A DNA stretch of 64,000 nt, from the NCBI GenBank assembly GCA_959347315.1, contig OY365815.1:14088459-14152458 (forward strand), written 5' to 3'. The notes under the pieces are model-generated. The model ran no database searches and had not been told where the DNA came from. It saw nothing but the letters and a program-made list of their open reading frames with translations. Both the position numbers and the translations under genes were made by a program. Below are positions 23,816-36,793 of the stretch, piece by piece; the stretch's first letter is position 1, and each line of letters begins with the position of its first letter. This stretch comes from Bimastos eiseni (Eukaryota > Annelida > Clitellata > Crassiclitellata > Lumbricidae).

Positions 23816-24395
23816 GACTGTTTCACTACTTTCTATCTCCGTTCTCAGTGCATTGTGTGTTTTTACTCTAGATCTCCTTTCTCGTTTCTTTTTTGTCTTA
23901 TTCTTCACTGATTTAGGTCAGTTTCGGTTTACGTTAGTTTTAGATCCGTCCCTGTGTTCTTTTTTGATTAAGTTCTGATAATTGATTACCTCCACAACGA
24001 CCACAAGTAAACAATTCAACACGAATAAGTTCCATCTAATGCACAGACGAAAAGAAAATGGCGTACTGTATAAAAATTATGCTGCTACATATAACTCTAA
24101 TCGTAATCGTTAACTTCTCACAATTTTTAAAGCGCCACTCGACAGCCAAATTCAGGACACCAATTGATCGAATGATTATGTTGTGTTCAGTCTGATATGA
24201 GAAGATAGTGTTGTATTCACCTCAGACCTGAGGTAAACACAGAACTACCTTCCAACTGTTTGCTTTAGAAAATGTGATGGGCCAAATGCGTCACATTTTC
24301 TCTGTAGGGCCCTGGCTTTGCATAATATTAAGTAGCTTACATTTGGGTAGTCCACTCATGACAAGTCTCTCAGGCAGTTCGTTATTTCCCATTTT
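23816..24395 (+). repeat. Duplicate of the sequence right of the (CAT)n array, with an insertion
   Basis: 23816-23870 matches 21776-21830 (TCTCAGTGCATT), and 24222-24395 matches 21848-22035 (CTCAGACCTGA, AACTACCTTCCAA, AGAAAATGTGAT, TAATATTAAGTAG, GTCCACTCAT). About 350 bp lie between the two blocks in this copy only. Confidence 0.7.
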
Positions 24396-24699
24396 TACGT
24401 AGTACTCGTTAAACTGACGTAGTTGTCTGTGATTGAACGTTATTAGACGTTACAATCAGAGGGGTATAAGCAGATACTCTAAACAATATAGCCTACATTA
24501 TGCTCTCAATCTCTCACTCACTTTAACCGTACTTCTCACTCATAAGTATGTACTGCCTCTGTTGCGTCCATATTATTTCAGGTTCGATCTTACTTTCAGT
24601 CTCATGTTTGTCGTACTTTTTCTCAACCAAACGGCATATTTTCTTCATCGCACTGTATGTTAACCAATTTCTCTCTGCGTAGGCCTATCTAATAATAAT

Positions 24700-25110
24700 T
24701 TTCTCGATACACTTGTCTATCTGTCATCCTATGTGCCCTTATCTATCATTTGATGTATAGATCTGTTTATTCTATCAATTTATCGAATATTTCTTCCTCA
24801 GTCTTATCTATCTAGATATCTATCTGTGTATGTAGGCCTACCTATTGATCAATTCAGTTATCTATATGTGCATCAAGTTATCTAGTTATCAATTCATCTA
24901 TTTCTCTATCTGTAATTTCTCTCTCTTGCTCTGCCTTATCTATCTATCTCTATAGATCTGTCTAATATTTATCTATCTCCATTTATCATCTATGACTCTC
25001 TATTAATCTATCTGTCTATCTGTCTGTCTATCTATGTATCTATCTGTCTATCCATCTGTCCATGCAGTCTTTCTGTATCTGCCATGTCTATCTATCTATC
25101 AATCAATCTT
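24700..25110. repeat. Degenerate (TCTA)n / (TCTG)n microsatellite
   Basis: Interrupted TCTATCTA and TCTGTCTA runs, with several TAGGCCTA motifs between. Confidence 0.75.
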
Positions 25111-25850
25111 CATTTAGGCCTAGGCCTATCATCTATTTCTCTCTCTATCTCTTACATCCAATCGCTAACCCTGTCTTCTGTTTTTTTCTCAATCTTCAAA
25201 CTAAGTGTCTCTTTTTCACTCTTTCGCTATCGCTGCAGTGTCTGTTCTCTCGCTCTCCGTTTTCTCTCATTCAGTTTTACTCTCACGGACTTTGCTTTCG
25301 ATTACTCATTGACTTATAGGCCTCTGCTTGTGTAGTAGGCCCATGTCGTTTCCGAACCTTTGCTGGCTATAGTATTTCTATGCGCAATCATGTCTCTGAT
25401 TTGCGTCTTTTTGCGTTTTGCCCCAGCGCCAATGTTTGCCTTGCATTTCAATCCAAGTAAAAGCAAGTAACTCAAATCGAAAATTTCTAAAATTGGCCTA
25501 TTTGTGGGTGATGCCAAACTTGTGATGACTTTCTACTGCCTGAGAGCTGCAATGATTGGCCTACGGAGACCTTTGCCAACACCTCCTCGTGGTGGTCTCT
25601 GGGCGTGCAGTTAATCCAACTGGTTGACTGCTTGGCGAAGATTGGCAGCAGCACGTTGCCATTCTCTGTCTGTTTTCAAGATAGTGTGCTGTGCTGTTGC
25701 TGCTGTACTATCTGATGATCAAGCTAACTCTTAATTTACAGTCGGTGACGACACTATCTTATTTTGGTAAGCTTACTTCTATGCGTTAACGTTTCGCAGC
25801 AAAGTTATCCACTGTAATGACAATAGGCCTACTACAGTAAGTTACTAATT

Positions 25851-25882
<32 letters not shown>

Positions 25883-27181
25883 CCTGTAAGGCGATAGCGA
25901 TCAATAGCTCAAACATCGCACCATTATTTGACTAGGCCTACTGGATCCCATCAACACACGTCTTCTTGAGAATTTTGGCAGTTCAGGTATCTCACATAGT
26001 TATAACAGAAACACGTACAACACAGGTCTAGCATGTAATATTCGACAGCTGCATTCAAAAACATTCTCTACAATCATGATCAATTTGTAGATCAAAGCTG
26101 AAGATCACATGATACTGCTTATCTTCTAGGATGACATTTGCATAGGTCTATATTGCACTTAGCAGAGACGATTCGCTATTCGCCAGTTTCCTTGAAGGCT
26201 TTAGCAAACTAAATTTCAATGAGCATGGTCATGCTTCAATAAGAATAGTCATGGTTGGTAGATTATCATTTTCATTTGTAAACACATTCTTCAATCTTGC
26301 TTATTGTTGCCAGGTACAGTGAGAGTCCAAGGAGGACACAGACAGCTGGGAAGGAGGACAATAAGTGATCATATAGATGATAAGTTGAACGCATTAGTGA
26401 GGGGCGTTAACATAGACTTAACATAGAATAGCGTGTATTATAGTCATTCAGAAGTCTCTGTGCAAGAACCTCTCCTTTTTCTTCTTTTGTTTTCTCATTA
26501 CTTCTTTCTAATATCCAGATTTCTTCAATTTTTCTTTGAATGTCTTTACTGAGTCTACTGCAACAGTCTCCTCGTCTAAGTCATTTCATGCGATTACCAC
26601 CATAGAGCTATAAAATCTTTGCATTCATAAACCAGCCGGTTTTTTTATGTATCTTGTAGGCCTATCTGTGTCCTCTGGTTTTAATGTCTGCGGTAAAGGT
26701 GAAAAACTTTTGTGCTGGAAGTGTGCACTTCCCTGTCATATTATTTTTTTAAGTTTCAATCAAGTCTTCATGCAAGAAGTCATAGAAGTGCAAAATGTTG
26801 ATTTCTCAAAACAATTTTCACTATTATAATTTTCGCTAAGTTAATTATCAGTTGCCATAAATTTGCGTTCATTAGACGATAGTGCTATTTATCACAACTA
26901 GCAAGAAATAAAAACAGAGACCCTATATAGTCTATAGTAAAACACATGCATGGCTGGTTTAACCTCTCCGACTCGATCATAGTTATTGATACGTTTCGCA
27001 ATGCGGAGTCCAACAAGTCCAATATAATGCTTGGGATCCGACTTTCATCTAAATTGCAAAACCATGTTTGTCCCAAATAACTTTGCCACCGGGTGAGCTT
27101 CATATATATCTCCAATGAATAGGCCTATAGAGCCTACATCGTCGTAAGATAGAAATGCGCCATCTTATTCTTCTTGTTACC

Positions 27182-27401
27182 GAAATTTGATACCGCCCTT
27201 CTTCCAACATCTGTGCTCAGAAGTGCACACACGCCTCGACGTCGCAATTGCAGTTGTACTGCAGAACAATGGTGCGTGGACTTGAAATGGACTTGCTCAA
27301 GGTCCCTACACAGTGACGCCCCGGACGAGGCTCGAACCCGCGCGCTCAGCACACACTGAACGCCGTGGGCTGACCGCTGTAACCGATCGGCCACTGTGCC
27401 A
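27182..27401 (-). mobile_element. tRNA-derived SINE, family 1, copy 2 (best-preserved)
   Basis: On the minus strand: TGGCACAGTGGCCGATCGG, TTACAGCGGTCAGCCC, the B box CGGGTTCGAGCC, CTGTGTAGGGACCTTGAGC, TTGCAGTACAACTGCAATTG-type block and GAAGGGCGGTATCAAATTTC. The head keeps the tRNA A-box spacing. Confidence 0.9.
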
Positions 27402-29190
27402 TCAGACTATATATAATTCATCACACGCCACAAAACGTCTATGCTCAAAACACCTGCACCCGTCACTTCAAGAATTGTGTCCAAGGTCTTAAAGACCCGA
27501 GCCAGCTGGAATAGGACTTGGGGTTATCAACCCCTCTGCCTTCTCCATGTTGTAATAGGCCCCTATTAGCAATTCAGTATTTCGGTGCTTTTGACAGACC
27601 TTTATTTACACTCATTGCAGTAGTCTGCGTGCAGAATTGATCCAAAATGCAGCCCTAGAACAGTAATTCTCGTTTGCTTTCTCAAGAATCATCATTGACT
27701 GCGCACAATTCAAGCAGATAGTTTGAAATATTTGGACGTGAAAATCTTGCTCAAGCTCGGCGATTCAGACATGGATCGCCATGCACGTGTAACTATAGTT
27801 CTCTACGCTGAGATGAATCGAAATAATTGCTTGACCCAGGACGAGAAGATCGAGGGTGCACGATCTGTGTCTCATTTGCATGATCCGCAGTGTTGCAGAA
27901 TCGACATTTCTACTGCGCCCACTTATAAAGCGAAGTCTTGGGAACCATACAGCTCGATCACACAGGCACTAAATCATCAAAACAAAATCGATTGGCAGAG
28001 GGTTAAGATCGAAAGGATCGGTCAGACATACAGACGATCAGACGGCTGAGGTGGATATTGTGTTTGGAGTGGAAGCAGCGAGGGATCGAGGGAGGGGGAA
28101 GGGGAGGAATAAGGATAGGATTTGAGAAAGAGTAGGTCTATATAGTGATCATAGGGGTGGGGGCTCCAGTCCCGGCTAGGTCTGTTAGAATTTTTTTTAT
28201 TGAACGCAGATCTTGGCCGTGCTGGAATGGGAGCACACTGAATAGTCCGCCCGGCCTATTGATGGGGAATATAGGGCTCAAGCCTATATAAATTTCAGGT
28301 TAAAAGTAAGCACTCCTATTTAGGCCGGTCCCTTGAGGTAAAAGAATATTTAAGGACAGCAGATCGATCAGTTTAAGGAAGTTATGAATGAATAATGAAT
28401 TAATGAATCCATCATCCATGGTTCAAACGAATTCCATTCTGCCGTAGGTTATCAGTCAACATGTTAGCTATAGGCCTAGATCGTCGAGTTTGAGTATGCG
28501 GTTCACATTTCACACCAAATGGTGTGCGTGCCTGGTGTCTGGTTCCCACAGGCCACAACTTCTGAAAGTAGCTGGTCCTGTATGCTGAAACATTTTTCGC
28601 GACATGACAGCGTTATTTAGGCTTCAAGCGAGTTCAGACAACATCAATTAATGACAGTGTATGAATACTTAATTTTGTTAATATCGATATGTTTATAAGC
28701 GCCTAAAACTTAACTCACTTGCTTATTGTGTTATAATGCATTAAGCGCCGGTGAATAAACTGGTCTCCTGGACGTGGCCTTTGTGAGCGCTGGATATTTT
28801 CGAAGATTTACACTATATTTACATTACATAATTTATACTAGCTTACATTGCATTAATTGGTGATGAAATCCATCTTGTTGTGGGCGACAGTAGGAAGCAG
28901 AAAAGGGAAGAAGAAGAAAGGTTTCAAACTCACTTTTGTAGGGCAGCGTTATGCTCTTGCGCCTACATAAATAGTAATAGAACCCCATTAACTAAAGTGT
29001 CACGTATAGCCGGCACCAATTAAAAAACTGCGCTATAGATTTATGTTTACCCTTATTTATTGTTTTGTTACAGAACATAATAGCGTAGTCTTCTGTTTAC
29101 ACATCTATGGTGTCAGTGTAAACGCATCCATGCCAGACTCGCTGCCGATCGTGGTTACAACTAAAATTCCACGCAGAAGAACTGCCAAGA

Positions 29191-32100
29191 ATGTCGGCCG
29201 ATCTGAGGCTCTCCGTAGTGAGACGACGAATAGAGACTGATCTTCCATCGACAGATCTTCTGTGGAGTTTCATGGTCGCTGCACTGAGCAGCTACCGATA
29301 CGACACTGTCCTGCGGCCTTTCCCACCCATGTACATCAAATCAGACGTGACCTCTCGAGCAGTAGATCGACATTCTGTTGGTATTGAGACGGAAAACAGA
29401 GATTACATCTCCCTGGTGCGTAGAATTGAGCTGTATGGCGAAATTTGAAGTTACTGATTGTTTGATTCGAAGTTACTGATTGTTTGATTGGAAGGCTTCT
29501 TTCTGGTATTCTAAAAGCCAACTTGAAGTTTCGAGGAGTCCAAAATATCGAAAATGGGAATACCTCTAGCCGTAGCCGATATTAAATCACTGACGGACTG
29601 TCCATTAAAGCGAATAACTACTTAGATTGGTCCGTCTAATTTTCTGCCATTATTCAGACTATGCAGCCTCTAAAGGCCTCTGCTCAGCTAGATCTTCTGC
29701 TATTTCTGTTAGTCGGTGAATATGCTGGTGCCTTGCGAGTGTCGCTTTAGAAGATTGAATATTGCAACGATAACTATCTCTTCCAGCAAACATTCGATTT
29801 GCGAAATCTGTTTTCGTCTTCAGATATAAACTAAAGCTGCTTTGTGAACTCTTTTTCCATTAGCAGTTTCGGGTTCTTCTCAGACTTCCTCATTGGCTTT
29901 CGACTGGACTCACTCTGGAATTTGGCTTGCCTAACGATTGTTATTAATAGCGGACATAAATTATTATTATGGATCTATAGAAATTCTTAGATTAGATCCT
30001 ATTCTGTTCTGTTTGAACCTCATCGATTTTTCATGCAACGTTAGATAAATAAAAAAAACACCCAAACAGCCAATACTGTAATTTACCTAAACAGTTTTGT
30101 CTTGCTTCTGGCTGAAGATATAAATATAGAATGAGTTGAAGCCCCTAGAATTGGCCGCCAGAGGCAGTTGTAACAAAATGTTGCCTCAAAATATTGCATG
30201 AACCGCGAGTTTCATGAAAATTGACGCAAAACTGAACCAAAGTGAAATAAGTGAAGCAAAGGCAGAATGGATATAAAGTTAAGGATAAATACAAGTAAAA
30301 ATATTACTTCTATGGCCAAACCCATATAAAATTTAGCACGTGAAGACCTCTGGGCATGTGTAACTGATGGCATATGCTCACTGCTAAAAACACCTATAGG
30401 ATCGGTTGAGTCATATTAGGCATCGTGAGGGTCGGTTGGGGTCAGGTTAGGCGTTGTGAGGGTCATTTTTGGTCAGGGTTAGGGCTAGTGTCGCTGTAGA
30501 CATACACGAAGAACTTTCGGCCGTAGAAGTAATTTTCTGTGCGTTTTAGGCCGAACTTTCGGTCGCAGAAGCTTCACGCTAAAGTTAAGTAGCATGAGGT
30601 CAACTCTGTGCTGCTGTCAAGTTGGCATTAATGATATTTCTATAAAGATTTAAGTTTTTACATTGAAGTCTTTTGCTACACAATTGACTTTGGGCAATCT
30701 TAATTGCCCTCATTTTGAGTGTTGGGTCAAATAGGTTGAGAAAGGTTGCAAAATACGTAAGTAATGTGTCATTAAAATAAGAAAGTGTGGAATTAAAGGT
30801 CTTGTTAAGAACAACTTCTGGATATGCTGATGCTGTTTGCTCTGCTCTGATGTTGTTATCGTTTTCTAAATTGAGTTGTAAAATGTTTTGTAAATCCAAT
30901 TTACCATTACCATACAATAGCTGAGTGAGGGAGATCTGATACGGTATACACTGGCACAATTTCAAATCAGGTCTTCAAGAGTCAGATTGTTAAAGTCGAT
31001 CTTGGTGTCGGATCAGTATCTTTGGGACGTTTAAGGTAAGGGAAATACCATGATGGTGTAAAGGAGGGTGTGAAAGATTGGGCACCTGGGCCATTTCTGG
31101 CCCGCCAATGATGTTTTATGGGCCACAGAGCCTTGCCAAAGACTACGCAATTTGAGAATAAAAATTCAAGTGTCATTTTTACGGCTTAATGGGATATATA
31201 TGATGTTAATGTGGATCGAAATTAAGATTTTTATGCCCAATTTGACTGTTTGTATGCTAGAAAATGACCGTTTCACATGTTTAGTTTTACGTAAATTTTC
31301 TTGGGACGTGTTCTCCGAACCCTCTCCTGATCCTTACCCTTATTTTTCTCAGTTGTGTTTAGCATCCTGGCCAACCACTTTCCAGAAAACTTTACCTGTG
31401 GCCCACCGTTAAAAAGGCTTGACACCTCTGGCCCTGGTGTAAAGTGATTATAATGACAATGGTGGTCACATGATCAGGCACAAGAAAGGATAGTTTGAAA
31501 TGTTTGGTTTGGTTTATTGTCAGACTAACTGGGAAACCCGGTGTTGCACGGGTCGAGACAGGTTTTTGGCCGTGGAAAGCAGGAAGACAGCTGCCGCGGG
31601 ATTCACCAACCCATCTACTGGGTGTCCCAGGTGTTCCCGAGTGAACGGTGAAGGTTTCGAGTGAATAGCTGTTAAAGTGTGGAAATGCATAAATGGAATT
31701 GTGTTTAGACACTGATGCGTACAAAGTACATACCCACTATGCAAACAGTGGCCAACTACTGCTACCTGTACGATATCTCCCAAACCATCCATAACGGTTT
31801 AAAAGAAGAAGAGGTGTGGCTGACAGATATCACGTGCACATGTCGGCAAATGTACTGCAGGTGTTTCGTTGACTCCTGGCAACAGAAAAGGAAACTTTCC
31901 TTGGGGTTCTGAAACAGGTTTTTGGCCCTGGAGACCAGTCATGTCCCAGGTGTTCCCCTAGCCAACAGTTAAGGTTTCGAATCAATAGCTCTAAAACTGT
32001 ACAAATGCATAGCTGGACAGACAGAAGCATGCTTAGAATCCTTTCTTTATATATAGAGATATGTTGTTTCTGTTCAGATATGGTGTTGTTGTCTGTAGAG

Positions 32101-32367
32101 GAAAGACGTTTCTCAGTGTCCGAATTTCCGATCTCTTGATGAGAATGTTGCTACTAACAGTCGGCTGTTGGAGTTGGTGCTGTGGACGATAAGTGGAAAG
32201 CAATTCTCACTTGAGACATGTCATAACGACAAGGTCGTTTGTTTTTTCAATATTTACTAACTCCTTTTATTTGACCACATATCTTATAGTAAACCTTTCT
32301 GTGTCAATAGCCAATTTATATTGGAATCTCCTTGAATGTTTATATTTATATATATATATATATAGAT

Positions 32368-32398
<31 letters not shown>

Positions 32399-35300
32399 GA
32401 TACACACATATATATATATATATTTTTATATTTTTATATATATGTGTGTTTGTGTATAATATGGGAACACTTATTATATAGTGCTGTCTGAGTACCTACC
32501 AATTGTAGTGCTTGATAAGGACATTTTCGTTTATTAACCCTTTTCTCTCTAAACAGAGCAAGAACTGTAATAATAATAATATTGACAGCAATTTGTATGG
32601 TGCCGTAATATGGCCGTACTGATACAAGGGTGCCTCACATTTTGACTTCTTTCTTTGTTTTAATTGGCATTATTTTGATGATTTCCAGTTCTGAACAGTT
32701 TTTTAAAAATAAAAATGTCAAAAACAAGATGTGATGGGCATCACTATTCTACGCAAAGTCAGGTCAGAGACCGGACGACATCATAGCTCAGTCAAATTGA
32801 ACAGTACACAACCAGAGACTGCACCAGGCTAGCACTGTCTGGAAAGAGGTGCGCTGTTAAACAAGCAACCAGTAAAGAAATAACACAACTTGTGCATATT
32901 TTGTATAGGCCCTATGACCAATGAGCAGAGAACACATCTAAGTGCACCATTAGGGAATAAGGAAGACCAGCAATAACAGTAGGGCCTACTGCAGTGATCA
33001 ATTCTGATAGTGACAAAATGTAAATATGGGTAGAATTATTCTGCTCTAATTTATATTATTTGTCTGAGTGAATTTGTTTTAATTTAATTTCTTTGATGTT
33101 TCATGAAGTTCTCAGAAATTCGCTCTCTGACCGGTCACACAACCTACGTAGTCCCACCGAATTACATCTTCGAAGTTAGCTACTGCCAGGCAGCTGAAGA
33201 GAAGTTCAACATCCTCCGTAGCAATCGGCCCATCATTCATGCATATCATGGCAGTAGGCTTGAAAACTTTCATTCCATCCTACATTATGGTCTGCAAGGA
33301 CATCTCAACAAGGTATGATTGAAATTTTGTATATATGTGTGCTAATGTGTGTGTGCTAGTGTATGTGTGTGCGCGTGCTAGTGTGTGTGTGTGTGCTAGT
33401 GTGTGTGTGTGTGCTAGTGCAGTGTTTCCCAAACTTTTTGGTCGTAGGACCCGCTTCCGAACATCTTTGAATGCCCGCAACCCACCTCACAAAAGCGAAC
33501 AATATTGTGTTAAAATTTAATTGGCATTTCAACTTCAACTTGCAATGCATGCATTGAATATACTTGATAGAATGAAGATACTAGACTAGACTTTACTCGT
33601 TGGAGTATACCATAGTAAACAATACAACAAAGAAGGTCAACAGAACAGTTTCATTTTGTTTTTTGAATTTAATGGTACTATTTTTAAACAGACCTGAAGC
33701 ATGGCGACCCACTTGACAAGATGCAGCGACCCACTTTTGGGTCGCGACCCATAGTTTGGGAAACACTGTGCTAGTGTGTGTTCTATTGTGTGTATGTGCG
33801 CGCTAGTGTGTGTGTGTGCTAGTGTGTGTGTGTGCTAGTGTGTGTGTGTGCTAGTGTGTGTGTGTGTGCTAGTGTGTGTGTGTGCTAGTGTGTGTGTGTG
33901 TGCTAGTGTGTGTGTGTGCTAGTGTGTGTGTGTGTGTGTGCTAGTGTGTGTGTGTGCTAGTGTGTGTGTGTGTGTGTGCTAGTGTGTGCTAGTGTGTGTG
34001 TTTGTGCTAGTGTGTGTGTGTGCTAGTGTGTGTGTGTGCTAGTGTGTGTGTGTGTGTGTGCTAGTGTGTGTGTGTGTGTGCTAGTGTGTGTGTGTGTATA
34101 TATTTATGAAGACAATGTATTCCCTATTAACACTTTACTATGAGGCCCTACTAAAATTAATGAAAATTAATCCCTCAGGGCTAAGTATTTTTAGGTTATG
34201 CAGGCACAGTATGCATATTAGTCATTTTATGGAAAACAAGTAGCACTAGAAAGTAATGGAAATTGCATAGCAGGCAGGATCATTAAATTTTGTTTCACAG
34301 TTTGAACCCAAAGGTTCCAATTGTTTTTCTGTTAGAGTGGATCCCTAGTTTCTGCAAGCACTTTGACAGATTGCAGTATGTATGCTTTTATCTAGACGTT
34401 TATATGTCACATTTTGAGTACCTCTTGGCACACAGGCATTGCATATGTTACACTAAAGTGCTCATGTTGGTTAAATGTTGATATTAAAATAGACTTGTGA
34501 TTTTAATGATTATAATGGATGCCAGGATGTTCTTTTACTCAACTGATTGTTTGAGCGGCACTATATAAATGCTTGATTACATTACATTACATTGATCTTT
34601 CAGAATGCAGTGTTTGGTGAGGGAACCTATCTGTCCAGTGAACTCTCGATGAGCATCCAATACTCGCCAATGGGTCTTGGATGGGACAAGAGTATCCTTG
34701 GTGACTGGATGAGCTGTGTGGCAGTCTGTGAGGTCATCGATGATCCCTCAGTTAAATGTAAACTCCAGGGTATGATTGGGTTTTCAATGCTGCTTTTGGT
34801 TTGTCAATAAACTTTGCCATATTGATTTCCGGGTAATAGATGTCTGCCTATCTACTATCAGCCAACTTTCTCTGCTGATAAAACTTTCTTTATTGTATTT
34901 GCTGGTATAGTCTAGTCTGTGCACATGGCCAAGTTGAATTATGATCTTTTTTGTTTAAAAATTTAGTTGGTCCCATGGAAATTATTATTTTTATTCATTC
35001 ACACTACTGAGCATGCATGAGCAAGAGCTCACTTGTGATGATGATTTGAGCGCTTTTTGCTGAATGGATAATTTTGTGTTCATATTGACGTTGAAAACGT
35101 TTGGGCTGGCGCAAGCAGATTGTGAGTTACATAAAATACTATTCTAAGTGTATAGATACACACATAGTCACATACCCATGTAGTAATTGTCACTGCAAGC
35201 ACACATGTGTACAGTGTGAGGTGTTGTATCGAGGAACTGTTACTATATATCCGAGAACCGTTGGTTTTATTGGTCTTGTGACTTTTCTTTTGTCTTGTAT

Positions 35301-36793
35301 AAAGATGACTGTCTTAATCATATCAATTCCACCACTGTTTGGACTTTGACAGTGCAAGTCCCAATCCTGGAGAAAGGAGGAGTGCAACACCAAATCATCT
35401 TCGATATGGAACGTTGTTGTTAAAAAATCAACACACACGTGTCAATTATTGTAATGTTAACTTTTAGTACTAACCATAAGGTGTTTTGTAATGAGTTAAA
35501 ATTCATATCAGCACACGCGTAAAATGTCTGAGATTATAAGGTCATTTGGGCGTAATGTTAGATATTCTGTGTGGATGATGTCATCTTTAAAAATGTTCTT
35601 GTGTACTCAGAGAGCCAACAGTCAACAGTGGACGCAAGCGCTAGGTCGCAGAATCCCAGGTCACGAATAGCCAACAGCATTGGAGGGGAAATACCCGAAA
35701 AGTATTACGTCGTCCGTAACAACGACGTAATGAGAGTCAAATTCTTGTTGATTTACGTTCGAAAGACAAACTTACAGAGGTAAGGAGATAACTGGAGGTT
35801 TCAGAGTGAATTGCAAAGTTATCTGTAAGTTATATCAATAATGATGATGATGAGTTTGTCTGCAGGCAGGTCCATTGGCATTATGCCCACTGGGGATGAA
35901 GTGGTTGTCTTCCTCACATTATGGGTGAGCAACTTGTCCAAGGTCACTACAAATGAATTGGGGTGGGTTCGAACCTGCGACCCTTCGGTTGCAAGGCACA
36001 AAACATATCGCTATGCCACCGCATCCCATATAATTATATTAATAACAAAACAGGAAATTGAAAAAAAAATAAATTACATTGCTGTAAACCTACGGTTCTG
36101 AAGCTGGTAGTTGATTCGTGTCGTATCGTGTTTAATTCATGAGATGTTGAAAACATGGCAAGAATTAGTTTAGCCTCCAGATGGTCTGAGAAAGTAAGAG
36201 CAAGTTGACTGGCTTTCCCTCAGCTTAAATGCCTGTTTCTTTGTTACAATACACCTATTAAAGGGGTGCTATATAAATGTTTGATAGGAATGAATGGATG
36301 CTGCATCAGATTGCAGGGTTATGCTAACATTGGTGGTTACTCTGCTGAAATGAGTTTTGAATAATAAGTAAATTTGAACACCATTGCCTTCTGTAGCTCT
36401 TTTGGTCCAACAGATCTGCTCAAGCTCTAGCCATGCTAGAACTTTGTATTCTCTTTAGCATTAAGAAGAATAATCATCTGCAACTAATGTTAAAACATAA
36501 TTTTCTGCTTGTGAAGGATACATTGGTTAGGTGTTTTCCCACACCTTTCATACTGCAGTTCATGTGTAAGTTTTCTACTGCATTTGTTCTCTTTCGGTTG
36601 GTATTTTCATCATTTCTTATTATAAATAGTATATAATAATACATAAAAATAAATTTTTTGCTTCAGGAGAACACTCCGGTGGTTACAGAAGTACAAGTTC
36701 ATCGTTGTTTTGGCTTTATATATAATCTTCCTGATTGTCCTGGGACTGTTTCGATCAACAGCTATTCGATCATACCTGAAAAGGTTTTTTTGA
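29191..36793 (+). CDS. PARP16: PARP16: ER tail-anchored mono-ADP-ribosyltransferase (six exons)
   Basis: Six coding exons reconstruct a 323-aa protein, the usual PARP16 length: 29191-29361, 32099-32233, 33109-33312, 34604-34769, 35611-35779, 36667-36793 (stop TGA 36791). Frames join at every junction. PARP16 transfers single ADP-ribose units from NAD+ to targets such as ER stress sensors and sits in the ER membrane by a C-terminal anchor. Visible marks: N-terminal helical domain ([13 protein letters not shown]); ART core with [14 protein letters not shown] (catalytic His near 149), [10 protein letters not shown] (Tyr near 179) and EKYYVV (third Tyr near 257), giving the H-Y-Y triad of a mono-transferase; final hydrophobic helix [18 protein letters not shown] followed by RSYLKRFF. 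The first donor is the least sure: GCA|GTAGAT at 29361 gives family length, while CTG|GTGCGT at 29415 would add 18 residues. The exon-2 acceptor could also be 32116. An AATAAA lies at 37148. Introns hold a MITE, a minisatellite and a SINE. Confidence 0.92.
31555..32030. repeat. Two partial copies of a dispersed repeat in a PARP16 intron
   Basis: ACAGGTTTTTGGCC...GGTGTTCCC...AAGGTTTCGA.TGAATAGCT...ATGCATA occurs at 31558-31700 and again, shortened, at 31914-32015. The first is preceded by CCCGGTGTTGCACGGGT. The family is not recognised. Confidence 0.6.
32346..32452. repeat. (TA)n(CA)n compound microsatellite
   Basis: TATATA, CACACA and TATATA blocks with a GATACACACA unit repeated at 32385 and 32399, in a PARP16 intron. 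Confidence 0.9.
33330..34098. repeat. GTGTGTGTGCTA minisatellite in PARP16 intron 3
   Basis: About 30 units of (GT)nGCTA, 12-20 bp each, flank both sides of an inserted MITE (33420-33768). It starts about 20 bp after the exon-3 donor. Confidence 0.95.
33420..33768. mobile_element. hAT-like MITE (349 bp) inserted in the minisatellite
   Basis: Terminal inverted repeats CAGTGTTTCCCAAACT and AGTTTGGGAAACACTG are perfect for 13 or more bases. Subterminal GGGTCGCGACCC-type sequence is present on the right. The element is flanked by TGCTAGTG on both sides (33412-33419, 33769-33776), an 8-bp target duplication as hAT elements make. Because the target is itself repetitive, the duplication alone would be weak, but the TIRs settle it. 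Confidence 0.88.
35337..35445 (+). repeat. Dispersed repeat, copy A
   Basis: GTTTGGACTTTGACAGTGC ... CACCAAATCATCTTCGATAT ... TTGTTAAAAAATCAACACAC matches 60443-60548 over its whole length. I do not know the family. Confidence 0.75.
35836..36029 (-). mobile_element. tRNA-derived SINE, family 2, in PARP16 intron
   Basis: On the minus strand: TGGGATGCGGTGGCATAGCG, GGGTCGCAGGTTCGAACCC (B box), GACCTTGGACAAGTTGCTC, and a (CAT)n tail lying at 35838-35848. Same order of blocks as the copy at 38188. Confidence 0.88.

Larger units (their letters stand above)
22275..29190. other. Gene-free stretch between MITE and PARP16
   Basis: It holds a family-2 SINE (23583-23815), a duplicated segment (23816-24395), degraded TCTA repeats (24700-25110), short (AT)n (25853-25881) and a family-1 SINE (27182-27401). 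The 108-codon frame at 27723-28049 has no recognisable domain. I see no exon I can defend. Confidence 0.5.

Noticed and set aside
27300..27401. tRNA gene candidate (A and B boxes)
   Set aside because: The acceptor and anticodon stems do not pair as a functional tRNA, and the sequence continues into a conserved non-tRNA body repeated elsewhere: it is a SINE head.
27723..28049. 108-codon frame upstream of PARP16
   Set aside because: No domain, signal peptide or splice context, and codon use is like the flanking DNA.
30600..30965. 121-codon minus-strand frame inside a PARP16 intron
   Set aside because: I could not link it to any protein or transposon family; AT-rich and antisense to the host gene.
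33330..34098. Regularly spaced repeats that could suggest a CRISPR array
   Set aside because: Units are directly adjacent (GT)nGCTA repeats with no unique spacers, in an animal intron.
36262..36280. GCTATATAAATGTTTGAT, also near 34562, as a LINE/SINE 3' end
   Set aside because: The shared piece is short (<25 bp), and the bodies upstream do not align by eye, so I did not call an element.
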